Origin: Rothia sp. SD9660Na
Lineage (GTDB): Bacteria > Actinomycetota > Actinomycetes > Actinomycetales > Micrococcaceae
Reading direction: 5' to 3'
Length of the DNA stretch: 64,000 bases
Assembly: GCF_030064065.1 (NCBI RefSeq)
Contig: NZ_CP125946.1
Coordinates: 1,550,001 to 1,614,000 of the forward strand
The translations under genes and the position numbers were made by a program. The first letter of the stretch is position 1. Each line of letters begins with the position of its first letter. The notes under the pieces are model-generated. The model ran no database searches. It saw only the letters and a program-made list of their open reading frames with translations, and had not been told where the DNA came from. Shown here one piece after another: positions 55,459-63,699 of the stretch.

Positions 55459-55960
55459 GGTGTCTCTCCTTGCGATAGGGCAATGTTAGGGGTCTCGTGG
55501 CTAGAGCAGTCAGCGAGCGACTTTCCACTACATATTGTATGCCCGAGGGCGACCAGCTCAGAAACAGGGTGAAGCAGACTCGTAGCGAAGCTGCTGGCTT
55601 CGGGGCTGGCGTGAATCGCTAGTGATGAGCGCCGAGATTCCGAGCGCGCGAGGAAAACAAATCTCGGTGCGAATCTGGCGAGCCTGCGAGCCAGCTAGCG
55701 AACCAGCGAGAGGGTCGGCAGCAAGCACGAGTCTGCTTCACCTTTGAGTTCACCTTAGCTTCTTATCTGAACTAGTCAGTATGAGTAAACTACGCTGGAG
55801 GTGAAGCTATTCCCCTCAGAGCGTCGCACCCGCAAAAAGTGGGATTTTAGCCGGGGGCTGGCTGTAAAATGGCCAGGAAGAACCGCGTGCTCCGGCATCG
55901 TCGCCAGCGCACCTTAGCCCTCCCCCCGCCGCCGGGGCCCGTTAGAGACAAGGTAACACC
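55459..55960. other. Intergenic region plsC-fadD
   Basis: This 502-bp gap separates divergent genes. It has a likely plsC -10 (TACAAT on the minus strand, 55534-55539), the nested palindrome at 55568-55742, and about 215 bp before the acyl-CoA ligase start that must hold its promoter. A 39-codon GTG frame at 55801-55917 is not convincing. Confidence 0.6.
55568..55742. repeat. Nested palindromic element (possible structured RNA or MITE-like element)
   Basis: Perfect 16-bp terminal inverted repeats ggtgaagcagactcgt (55568-55583) and acgagtctgcttcacc (55727-55742) enclose further nested pairs: gctgc with gcagc, gctgg (55605-55609) with ccagc (55703-55707), tcgctag (55616-55622) with ctagcga (55695-55701), and ccgagatt (55632-55639) with aatctcgg (55660-55667). 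There is no ORF and no clear target-site duplication. The whole element could fold into one long branched hairpin. Confidence 0.7.
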
Positions 55961-58075
55961 GTGAAAGAAATTCACTCCCCCCAGATTGTTACTGTTGATC
56001 CGGCAGTCAACATCACCGACATGGTGGAACGTCGCGCTCAGGACAGCCGCAATCCCCTGGTCTACCGGGTGCAGAAATCAACCGGCAACTGGGTACCCGT
56101 CGCCGCCAAGGACTTCCGTCGCCAGGTTATTGACCTAGCCAAGGGTCTTATGGCCGTAGGTATTGGGGCGGGTGACGTCGTTGGCATTATGAGCCGTACC
56201 CGCTACGAGTGGACCCTGATTGACTTTGCTATCTGGTACGCAGGTGCTGTAACTGTGCCTGTCTATGAGACCTCTTCTCCTGCCCAGGCTGCCTGGGCCC
56301 TGTCTCACTCCGGCGCTAAGGCTATCTTCGTTGAGAACAGCAAACTGGCAGACGTCATTAGCCAGGCCCGTGAGCTCACCAATGAGGAGCTCTCCCTCGA
56401 TGCTCTCAAGGACGTCTGGGTTATCGACGATTCGATTCTCCCCGCCCTGGTCTCCGGTGGCTCTTCTATCTCAGACGAGGATGTGGAAGAACGCCGTTCT
56501 CTCGCCAACCTCGATACCGTGGCCACCATCGTCTATACCTCCGGTACCACCGGCCGCCCCAAGGCCTGCCCGATTACCCACGGCAACTTCGTCCGTCTCT
56601 CTGCTAATACCAAGCTCACTATCCCCGAGATTGCCAACGAGACGAACTCGACCCTGCTCTTCCTGCCTCTGGCCCACGTGCTGGGTCGCCTGATTCAGGT
56701 GCTGGCCTTCGACGCTGGCCTGACGGTAGGCCATGCCCCCGATATCAAGAACCTTTCGACCGACCTGGCCTCCTTCCAGCCCACCATGCTGCTGGTTGTG
56801 CCCCGCGTCTTTGAAAAGGTCTATGAAGGAGCTATCAAGAAAGCTGAGAAGGGCGGTAAGGTCAACGCCAAGCTTTTCCACCGCTCAGTGGATATCGCTA
56901 TCAAGTGGTCCCAGGCTAAGATTGCGGGCAAGATGACCCGCACTCTCACCCTGCAGCACAAGTTCTACGACAAGCTGGTCTACTCCAAGCTACGCGACGC
57001 CATGGGCGGTAAGGTGCGCTTCGCGGTATCCGGCGGCGGACGCCTGGCCCCCCACTACGGCCACTTCTACCACGCTGTAGGCATCGAGGTCGTTGAGGGC
57101 TACGGCCTGACCGAGACCACCGCTCCCCTGGCCGTTGGCCGCATCCGCAACTTTGATATCGGCAACGTGGGCACCCTGATTCCCGGTGGTTCTGCCCGTA
57201 TCGCTGAGGACGGCGAACTCGAGTTCAAGGGCGTCGGCCTGATTTCGGGCTACCTCGACAACCCCGAAGAGAACGCTGCGGCCTTCACCGAGGACGGCTG
57301 GTTCCGCACCGGCGACCTGGCCCGCATCGACGATGACGGCAAAATCTTTATTACCGGCCGCAAGAAGGAAATCATTGTGACCGCCGGCGGCAAGAACGTC
57401 ATGCCGGTGCCCGCCGAAGACCGTCTACGCCAGTCCCCCTTTGTCTCCCAGGCCATGCTGGTGGGCGATGAGAAGCCCTTCATTTCGGCGCTCATTACCC
57501 TGGACCCCGACGTCCTGCCCGATGAGCTTGAGCGCATCGGCCTGCCCCGTACCCTCTCCCTCAAGGAGGCATCCACCAACCCCCGCGTCCGTGAGGCTAT
57601 CCAGAAGTTCATCGACGACGCCAACGCCTTTGTGTCGAAGGCCGAGTCTATCCGCGAGTTCCGCATTCTCGATAAGGACTTCACCGAGGCTGAGGGGCAC
57701 CTGACCCCCTCCATGAAGGTGCGCCGCAAGCAGGTGCTGGCTGACTTCAACTCCTACGTCGAAGATATGTACAACCGCACCAAGTCCACCGTGACCGAGA
57801 CCGCCGCTCACACCGCTGAGCGTGTTCAGGAGCTGCGTGCCGAGCAGACCGAGAAGTGGGATCAGTTCAAGGCTGTTCAGGCTGAGAAGCTACACGAGTT
57901 CACCGAGACCCAGGGGCAGAAGCTACACGAGCTAGCAGATAAGATTCAGCAGGTCACTCCCCTGCCCGGCGCTAAGGACAAGGACGCCGCCAGCAACTCA
58001 GATACCGACGATCAGGTTGAGAAAGCCGCCAGTGACTGGGTAGAGGTCACCGAAGCAGAAAAGGGCTCTCAGTAA
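55961..58075 (+). CDS. fadD: Long-chain acyl-CoA ligase (FadD15-like) with amphipathic repeat tail
   Basis: A 704-residue AMP-forming long-chain fatty-acid:CoA ligase. AMP-binding motif 'IVYTSGTTGRPKACPIT' near 190, 'GYGLTETTAPLAVGRI' near 385, 'WFRTGDLARIDDDGKIFITG' near 447. The catalytic core ends near residue 600. A further ~100 residues form a charged helix with three 11-residue repeats (from QTEKWDQFKAV, QAEKLHEFTET and QGQKLHELADK, about 628-660), then an acidic end. The start is GTG 55961 with AAGG upstream. Position matches M. tuberculosis fadD15. Confidence 0.92.
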   Translation: MKEIHSPQIVTVDPAVNITDMVERRAQDSRNPLVYRVQKSTGNWVPVAAKDFRRQVIDLAKGLMAVGIGAGDVVGIMSRTRYEWTLIDFAIWYAGAVTVPVYETSSPAQAAWALSHSGAKAIFVENSKLADVISQARELTNEELSLDALKDVWVIDDSILPALVSGGSSISDEDVEERRSLANLDTVATIVYTSGTTGRPKACPITHGNFVRLSANTKLTIPEIANETNSTLLFLPLAHVLGRLIQVLAFDAGLTVGHAPDIKNLSTDLASFQPTMLLVVPRVFEKVYEGAIKKAEKGGKVNAKLFHRSVDIAIKWSQAKIAGKMTRTLTLQHKFYDKLVYSKLRDAMGGKVRFAVSGGGRLAPHYGHFYHAVGIEVVEGYGLTETTAPLAVGRIRNFDIGNVGTLIPGGSARIAEDGELEFKGVGLISGYLDNPEENAAAFTEDGWFRTGDLARIDDDGKIFITGRKKEIIVTAGGKNVMPVPAEDRLRQSPFVSQAMLVGDEKPFISALITLDPDVLPDELERIGLPRTLSLKEASTNPRVREAIQKFIDDANAFVSKAESIREFRILDKDFTEAEGHLTPSMKVRRKQVLADFNSYVEDMYNRTKSTVTETAAHTAERVQELRAEQTEKWDQFKAVQAEKLHEFTETQGQKLHELADKIQQVTPLPGAKDKDAASNSDTDDQVEKAASDWVEVTEAEKGSQ

Positions 58076-58079
58076 AGTA

Positions 58080-58117
58080 CACGATCCCCGTTCCTGTTAT
58101 CAGGAGCGGGGGTCGTG
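58080..58117. terminator. Bidirectional terminator fadD/mtr
   Basis: Arms cacgatccccgttcctg (58080-58096) and caggagcgggggtcgtg (58101-58117) form a 17-bp stem with two wobble pairs and a TTAT loop between two convergent genes. Confidence 0.8.
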
Positions 58118-58135
58118 CGTTAGACGGGTCGAAGG

Positions 58136-59542
58136 CTAGTCAAGCTCAAGCCCCAGCAAGGCGTTCTCCACGACCTCGGTAAGGGCTGGGTGGATCCAGT
58201 ACTGGCCGCGGGCCATATCGCGGGCACTCAGGCCAAAGCTCATGGCCTGAATCAGGGGCTGGATGAGGTTGGGTGACTCTTCACCGATTAGGTGGGCTCC
58301 CAGTAGTTCGCCGGTGTCCTTGCGGGCGATGAGCTTGCAGACGCCTTCGCTATCACCCATAGCCCAGCCGTAGGCTACGTCGCCAAACTTCTGCTCCTTG
58401 ATAGTAATCTCGAACCCTTCAGCCTCAGCCTGCTCCCGTGCCTGGCGCTCAGTCAGGCCAACAGCGGCAATGGGCGGGTGGGTAAAGACCGCAGCGGGAA
58501 CATAGCGGTGGTCGGTGGCCCGTAGCTGGTCAGGGTGCATGATATTCCACTGCACGGTGCGCATCTCGGCGTTAGCCACGTGCTTGAGCTGGTAGGGTGA
58601 GCTCACATCACCCAGAGCCCAGACGTCCTTAACCGGCTGACCGCCAGAAAGCACCCGCTGGTACTCATCCACCTGCACCAGGCCCCGCTCATCCACATCA
58701 AAGTAGGTGGCAGCGTCGAGGGTATCGGAGTTCGGGGTGCGGCCCGTTGCTACCAGCACAAGGTCGGCGGTCACGGTAACTTGCTCACCAGCGTCCTCAA
58801 ATATCACTGTCACAGAGCCGTTGTCGGCAGGCTCAATAGCCTTCAGAGCATGGTTGGTGCGCAGGTCCCACTGACGGGCAGCTTCGCGGGTAAAGATTTC
58901 AGCGATGGTGTCATCGTGGCTGCGCAACAGTCGGTCTGACCGCACGGCCTGGGTCACCTGGGCGCCCAAACCCGAGAAGACATGAGCGAACTCGGCGGCG
59001 ATAAAACCGCCACCGATAACCACCACGCGCTCGGGTAGCTCATCAATGCGCATGACGGTGTCTGAGGTGTGCACCTGGGGCAGGTCGATACCGGGGACCT
59101 GCGGCAGGGTAACGCGAGAGCCGGTAGCCAGCACCAGCTGGTCGGCGGTCAGCTCAAGGCCGGACGCCGTAACCACGCTCCGGGGGCCGGTCAGCTTCGC
59201 ATATTCCTCGTAGACATCCACATTCTCGAGGGACTTGCGCCAGGCAAGCCCGCCCTCGCTAATAGCGTCGATACGGCCGAAGATCCGGTCACGAATCTGC
59301 CGCCAGGCGGTGTGCTTGTGCTCTAGCTCTACACCCAGACGGGCAGCGTCCTTGGCGCGGGCAACGGTAGAGGCCGGATAGACATACATCTTGGTGGGAA
59401 TACAGCCCACATTCAGGCAGGTGCCGCCAAAGCGTCCGCCGTCGATGATGGCAATCTTCTTGCCATCAAAATCCTCGTTGGGGAGGGAGTTGCCGGAGCC
59501 AGATCCGATAATGATGAGGTCGTAGTGGCGCGAATCAGTCAC
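58136..59542 (-). CDS. mtr: Mycothione reductase
   Basis: A 468-residue FAD/NADPH disulfide oxidoreductase that regenerates mycothiol from mycothione. FAD motif 'IIIGSGSGNSLPNEDFDGKK' at the N-terminus, redox pair 'GGTCLNVGCIPTKMYVYP' (about 39-56), NADPH motif 'VVIGGGFIAAEFAHVF' (about 175) and C-terminal catalytic 'HPALTEVVENAL'. The GSGSGN variant at the start is typical of Mtr rather than lipoamide dehydrogenase. Marks the organism as a mycothiol-using actinobacterium. Start GTG 59542 with AAAGG upstream. Confidence 0.92.
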   Translation of the reverse strand: MTDSRHYDLIIIGSGSGNSLPNEDFDGKKIAIIDGGRFGGTCLNVGCIPTKMYVYPASTVARAKDAARLGVELEHKHTAWRQIRDRIFGRIDAISEGGLAWRKSLENVDVYEEYAKLTGPRSVVTASGLELTADQLVLATGSRVTLPQVPGIDLPQVHTSDTVMRIDELPERVVVIGGGFIAAEFAHVFSGLGAQVTQAVRSDRLLRSHDDTIAEIFTREAARQWDLRTNHALKAIEPADNGSVTVIFEDAGEQVTVTADLVLVATGRTPNSDTLDAATYFDVDERGLVQVDEYQRVLSGGQPVKDVWALGDVSSPYQLKHVANAEMRTVQWNIMHPDQLRATDHRYVPAAVFTHPPIAAVGLTERQAREQAEAEGFEITIKEQKFGDVAYGWAMGDSEGVCKLIARKDTGELLGAHLIGEESPNLIQPLIQAMSFGLSARDMARGQYWIHPALTEVVENALLGLELD

Positions 59543-59688
59543 AGTTTGCCTTTCGTCAGGTGCATACGTTCAGAAGAACTGAGGCACATTATCGACTATA
59601 ACCGGTGGTGGCAGTTCAATATTCCCTTTATGAAGATAGGGGTAGCTCCAACCTTTTGCAGAAGTCAAAGGTAGCGCTTATCCTTAAC

Positions 59689-59707
59689 TAAGATTAGTCT
59701 TACCTAA
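59689..59707 (+). promoter_or_regulatory. DtxR/IdeR-type iron box
   Basis: TAAGATTAGTCTTACCTAA agrees with the DtxR/IdeR consensus (TTAGGTTAGSCTAACCTAA) at 15 of 19 positions. It lies 35-53 bp before the efeU ATG, overlapping the expected promoter, so iron-loaded repressor would shut off efeUOB. Confidence 0.75.
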
Positions 59708-59741
59708 TTATTACTTGTGCACCTGACTAGGAGAATGCCCG

Positions 59742-60656
59742 ATGTTTCTGGCGACCTTTCTCATCGGCCTACGAGAAGGCCTAGAGGCCTCACTAGTTAT
59801 CGGCATACTTTTAGCCTGCGTGACCAAAGTGGGTCGCAGCGACGCCCGCCCTAAAATCTGGTGGGGCGTTGGCATCGCGACAACGGTATCCCTCATCGCC
59901 GGAGCCATACTAACCTACGGTCGTTATGGCCTCAGTTTTGAGGGCCAAGAGCTCCTGGGCGGCGGCCTTTCCCTTCTTGCCGTCCTTATGGTGACCACGA
60001 TGGTGTTCTGGATGGCTAAAATAGGGCCATCCCTCAAACAAGAACTTGAAGCCTCCGCCAGAGCTGCGCTAGCGACCGGTAGTGGCTGGGCTATGTTCTG
60101 GCTAGCAGCTGTCACTGTTGGCAGAGAAGGTCTCGAAACGACTCTCATGCTGTGGGCTTGGTCAACGGCTCCCCAAGCACTAGCAGGTGCAGTTGTTGGC
60201 ATACTTCTGGCTGTTACCCTCGGCGTTGCCATTAACAGGGGCATGATGAAATTCAACCTCAGCCGTTTTTTCGCTGTTACAGGTGCTCTGCTCATCGTGA
60301 TGAGTGCCGGAATTCTCGCCTACGGAATCCATGATTTACAGGAAGCGAGATTCCTACCAGGCCCGTTCTCAGGTGCCCCCATCACCCCAACAAACTTCAG
60401 GACAGGTGAAGTACTCGTTGGATTCACCACCACCCCATTTTGGGGAGCGTCTTTTCCTTTCGGCTGGGCTTTCGACCTCCAAAACTATATAGACCCCTCG
60501 GGTACCGTGGCATCCATCCTCAAAGGAACGGTAGGGTTCACGCCCCTCATGTCCTGGCTTGAGGTCATAGCCTGGGCCCTCTATCTCACCATAGTTTTCC
60601 CGCTCTGGATGAAGCAGCAGCGTCGAGCTACCCCCGCGGAGTCCTCCAAGAGCTAA
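59742..60656 (+). CDS. efeU: Ferrous/ferric iron permease EfeU (FTR1 family)
   Basis: A 304-residue membrane permease with about seven spans. The two iron-binding REGLE motifs are 'GLREGLEASLVIGI' (about residues 8-21) and 'GREGLETTLML' (about 127). It moves iron across the membrane with EfeO and EfeB. AGGAGA lies 7 nt before ATG 59742. Base composition of this and the next two genes is visibly more AT-rich than the dcw region. Confidence 0.93.
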   Translation: MFLATFLIGLREGLEASLVIGILLACVTKVGRSDARPKIWWGVGIATTVSLIAGAILTYGRYGLSFEGQELLGGGLSLLAVLMVTTMVFWMAKIGPSLKQELEASARAALATGSGWAMFWLAAVTVGREGLETTLMLWAWSTAPQALAGAVVGILLAVTLGVAINRGMMKFNLSRFFAVTGALLIVMSAGILAYGIHDLQEARFLPGPFSGAPITPTNFRTGEVLVGFTTTPFWGASFPFGWAFDLQNYIDPSGTVASILKGTVGFTPLMSWLEVIAWALYLTIVFPLWMKQQRRATPAESSKS

Positions 60657-60716
60657 CCGCTCTAGCTGCCGGCCTACGTCCGGACCCCCTTACCTACAGT
60701 CCCAGAAAGACACACC

Positions 60717-61973
60717 ATGACAACACATCGCCCCATCCTCAGCACCCTCATCACCACCAGCCTCGCGCTAACCCTCACCGCCTGCGTCGATAAACAAGCC
60801 CAGCAGGCCGACGGGAATACGATTACAGTTTCATCTACCACCTCTGACTGCCTTGTCTCAACCAACAGCACTACGTCGGGAACGGTGCAGTTTAGCATCA
60901 CCAATAACGGCGAAAAGACCACTGAGTTTTACCTTCTCGGCTCAGACGGGCTACGAATCGTTTCCGAGAAAGAAAATATAGCTCCGGGCCAAACAGCAGA
61001 CCTCACCGTTTCCCTGCAGCCGGGTGAATACTACACAGCATGCAAGCCGGGCATGCGAGGTGAAAATGTGGGCACGGCAGCCTTCACCGTCACCGGCGAC
61101 CCCGTTGAGCTCACGGGTGAGCAGAAAGAACTCTATGAGCAGGCGGTGGCTAACTACGTCAACTTCGCCAAGAATGAGGTAGGCGAGCTGCTACCGCAGG
61201 TTGAGAAATTCGCCACCGCCTATATGAACGGTGACGATGAAAAAGCTCGTGAGCTCTATGCAACTACACGTACCCACTACGAACGCATTGAACCTATTGC
61301 CGAAGCTCTCGGCATTCTCGACCCCCGCATTGATTACCGGGAAATTGACTACCTTGCAGAAGCCGAGCTGCTTGAACAAGATGACCCCACCTTTACCGAG
61401 TGGCTCGGTTTCCACCGCATTGAAAAAGACCTCTGGGTGCCCGCAGCCGATGCCCTCCATCCTGACGGTAGCTCAGCACACGATGGGTGGAGCGCTTCAA
61501 GCGAGGAGGACCGGCAACGAATCGGCCAAACCCTCATCAACGATGTTCAGGCCCTCTACGACGAAATTCATTCCTCCACCTTTGCTGAAGACCAGCAGCT
61601 CAATATCACCTCTGTATCGAACGGTGCGGCTGCCCTACTTGAAGAAATTGCAGTCGGTAAAGTAACCGGTGAAGAGAACTGGTGGAGCCACCGTGACCTC
61701 TGGGACTTCCAGGCTAACCTTGAGGGCTCCCGTATTGCTTTTGACCTGGTCGCTCCTATTGCCTCAGCTGAGTCAGAAGAGAACGCCCAGCTTGTTGAAA
61801 CTATCGACACTGCCTTCAATGATTTGCAGGCTGAACTAGATCAGTACGGCTCCTATGAAGAAGGGTTCACCCCCTACAACGAGGTCAGCGAGGAGCAGCG
61901 CAAGGAGCTCACCACTAAGCTCGATGCAGTACGTGAGCCCCTCTCCCAGCTCACAGCCACCCTCGTCGACTAG
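60717..61973 (+). CDS. efeO: Iron uptake lipoprotein EfeO (cupredoxin plus M75 domain)
   Basis: A 418-residue secreted lipoprotein. The signal peptide ends in a lipobox 'LTLTAC' with Cys23 as the lipidated residue. An N-terminal cupredoxin-like domain spans about 35-125 ('TVQFSITNNGEKTTEFYLLG'), and an imelysin/M75 domain follows with the HxxE metal motif 'GFHRIEKDLW' near 231. It binds iron outside the membrane and hands it to EfeU. It lies 60 bp after efeU. Confidence 0.93.
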   Translation: MTTHRPILSTLITTSLALTLTACVDKQAQQADGNTITVSSTTSDCLVSTNSTTSGTVQFSITNNGEKTTEFYLLGSDGLRIVSEKENIAPGQTADLTVSLQPGEYYTACKPGMRGENVGTAAFTVTGDPVELTGEQKELYEQAVANYVNFAKNEVGELLPQVEKFATAYMNGDDEKARELYATTRTHYERIEPIAEALGILDPRIDYREIDYLAEAELLEQDDPTFTEWLGFHRIEKDLWVPAADALHPDGSSAHDGWSASSEEDRQRIGQTLINDVQALYDEIHSSTFAEDQQLNITSVSNGAAALLEEIAVGKVTGEENWWSHRDLWDFQANLEGSRIAFDLVAPIASAESEENAQLVETIDTAFNDLQAELDQYGSYEEGFTPYNEVSEEQRKELTTKLDAVREPLSQLTATLVD

Positions 61974-62010
61974 TTTCTCACCCACCCCATTAGCGCTAAG
62001 GAAAGCGACC

Positions 62011-63300
62011 ATGCAATCTACTCCTTCACATTCCCGTAGCACCTCGGGACTGTCACGCCGTGCTGTCCTTGCTCTGACGGGGGCTGGGTCTGGTGTTACC
62101 TTACTCGGAGGTTTAGCTGCCGGTTATGCAGCTGGGCAAGGCAGCGAGTCTATATCAGAGCAGGCCGATGTTACCTACGATTTTTATGGGGATCACCAGG
62201 CAGGTATAACTACAGCAGCCCAAGATCGCATGCACTGCGCGGCATTTGATATGGCAGAAGATACCACCCGGGACGATCTGATTCTTCTGCTCCAAGACTG
62301 GACTTACGCCGCAAGTAGACTAACCCTGGGGCTTGATGTCACCGCTGCCGGAGCTTTTGGAGGTGGTCCAGCCCTACCCCCGCCAGATACAGGAGAGGCA
62401 GCTGACCTAGGTGCCTCCGGTCTGACTATCACATTTGGTTTCGGTAGGAGTCTCTTTACTCAAGAGGACGGCACAGACCGCTTTGGCTTGGCAGGGCAGC
62501 TACCGCAAGAGTTTGAGCCTCTACCCAAAATGGTCAATGATTTCATTGATACATCTCAGTCAGGAGGGGACCTTTTCATTCAGGCCTGCGCCTACGACCC
62601 TCAGGTTGCTGTACACGCCATCAGAAACCTCACCCGCATTGCCGTTGGAGTCGCCACACTCAGATGGTCCCAGCTAGGCTTTGGCCGCACATCTTCAACC
62701 ACATCCGCTCAAGCTACTCCCCGTAATCTCTTTGGGCAGAAGGACGGCACTTCTAATATTAAAGCGGAAGAGACTGACAGGCTCGCAGAACACGTCTGGA
62801 TCAATCAGGGTATTGCAGCCGGTGGAAGCTACCTCATTGCCCGTAAAATCTCAATGAATATTGAGGTGTGGGACGGAGTCCAGCTCCAAGAGCAGGAGCG
62901 GGTGACCGGTAGGAACAAACGCAATGGCGCCCCCCTCTCAGGCGGTGATGAGTTCACACCGCCCGATTTTTCTGCCAAGGATGGGAAGGGAAACTTACTC
63001 ATTGACGAACGCTCACACATAGCCAGGGTACACCCTGATCATAACCAGGGTATTGCTATGCTCCGACGGGGGTATAACTACGTTGACGGTAACGATGCTC
63101 AGGGCAGACTTGCGGCAGGTCTATTCTTTATTGCTTTTGTTAACGACCCTGCGCGCTTTGCTACTGTCCATAAGAACATGGCCCGGGACGATCTTTTTGT
63201 TGAGTATCTGAAGACCCGCTCCAGCTCAGTCTTCTTAGTACCTCCCGGGGTCGCCGAGGAAGGCGGGTATATCGGCCAAGCTTTCTTCGAGAAAGTTTAG
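62011..63300 (+). CDS. efeB: Dye-decolourising peroxidase EfeB (Tat-exported)
   Basis: A 429-residue haem peroxidase from ATG 62011 (AAGGAA 7 nt upstream); the longer frame from 61855 overlaps efeO and is not used. A twin-arginine signal 'LSRRAVLALTGAGSGVTLLG' (14-33) directs folded export. The DyP GxxDG motif is 'FGQKDGTSN' (about 242), and a haem-ligand His region is 'DERSHIARVHPD'. It oxidises ferrous iron or releases iron from haem for EfeO/EfeU. Last gene of the operon. Confidence 0.92.
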   Translation: MQSTPSHSRSTSGLSRRAVLALTGAGSGVTLLGGLAAGYAAGQGSESISEQADVTYDFYGDHQAGITTAAQDRMHCAAFDMAEDTTRDDLILLLQDWTYAASRLTLGLDVTAAGAFGGGPALPPPDTGEAADLGASGLTITFGFGRSLFTQEDGTDRFGLAGQLPQEFEPLPKMVNDFIDTSQSGGDLFIQACAYDPQVAVHAIRNLTRIAVGVATLRWSQLGFGRTSSTTSAQATPRNLFGQKDGTSNIKAEETDRLAEHVWINQGIAAGGSYLIARKISMNIEVWDGVQLQEQERVTGRNKRNGAPLSGGDEFTPPDFSAKDGKGNLLIDERSHIARVHPDHNQGIAMLRRGYNYVDGNDAQGRLAAGLFFIAFVNDPARFATVHKNMARDDLFVEYLKTRSSSVFLVPPGVAEEGGYIGQAFFEKV

Positions 63301-63530
63301 CTCTCGGGATTCCGTTCAGTAGCGCCTTCGTTTGAAGATGTCTGCGACGCAGCCTCTGTGTTGTCGCGGAAGTTCTTTTGCATCTGCCGGAAGACCAGCA
63401 CGTTACCGACCACGATGTGCAGGAAGCCCAGAATCATCACATAGATATTCCAGCCGACCTGCGGGGCGAGCACACCCAGTAGCAGCAGGATCGCTCCGAA
63501 ACCAATAATCATCAGGTGAGTTACGTTCAT
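63297..63530 (-). CDS. Small membrane protein, unknown function
   Basis: A 77-residue protein from ATG 63530; an upstream extension to 63656 would add a basic non-membrane stretch and is less likely. Two membrane spans ('LMIIGFGAILLLLGVLAP' and 'IYVMILGFLHIVVGNVLVF') are followed by a polar tail rich in Asn, Ser and Glu. TAGGCT lies 7 nt before the ATG, so the gene may be leaderless. It is convergent with efeB and overlaps its stop by 4 bp. Family not recognised. Confidence 0.6.
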   Translation of the reverse strand: MNVTHLMIIGFGAILLLLGVLAPQVGWNIYVMILGFLHIVVGNVLVFRQMQKNFRDNTEAASQTSSNEGATERNPES

Positions 63531-63629
63531 GCTTCCTAGCCTACAGGTAGGGACCAGATTCCTCTCAACATCCTTATGCACGGCCCATACTTTCGTCACT
63601 TTTTTGGTCCCTACATAAGATAACAAGAG

Positions 63630-63676
63630 AGCGGACGCCCGCCCCAGCTTACGCAAGCCGGGTGCGGGCGTCCGCT
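63630..63676. terminator. Terminator of pyc, built from inverted GCGGACGCC copies
   Basis: Arms agcggacgcccgc (63630-63642) and gcgggcgtccgct (63664-63676) form a 13-bp perfect stem; TTTTT follows on the plus side and TCTCTTGTT on the minus side. It lies 24 bp past the pyc stop. Each arm contains the 9-mer that is over-represented across the window. Confidence 0.85.
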
Positions 63677-63699
63677 TTTTAGCTACCTGTGGTGGGTGC

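Noticed and set aside
55801..55917. 39-codon GTG frame upstream of the acyl-CoA ligase
   Set aside because: The apparent GGAG site touches the start codon, and the composition does not look like protein; leader-peptide function not supported.
61855..62010. Longer start for EfeB overlapping efeO
   Set aside because: The overlap encodes Ser/Pro-rich shadow of efeO and would bury the Tat signal; ATG 62011 has a good ribosome binding site.
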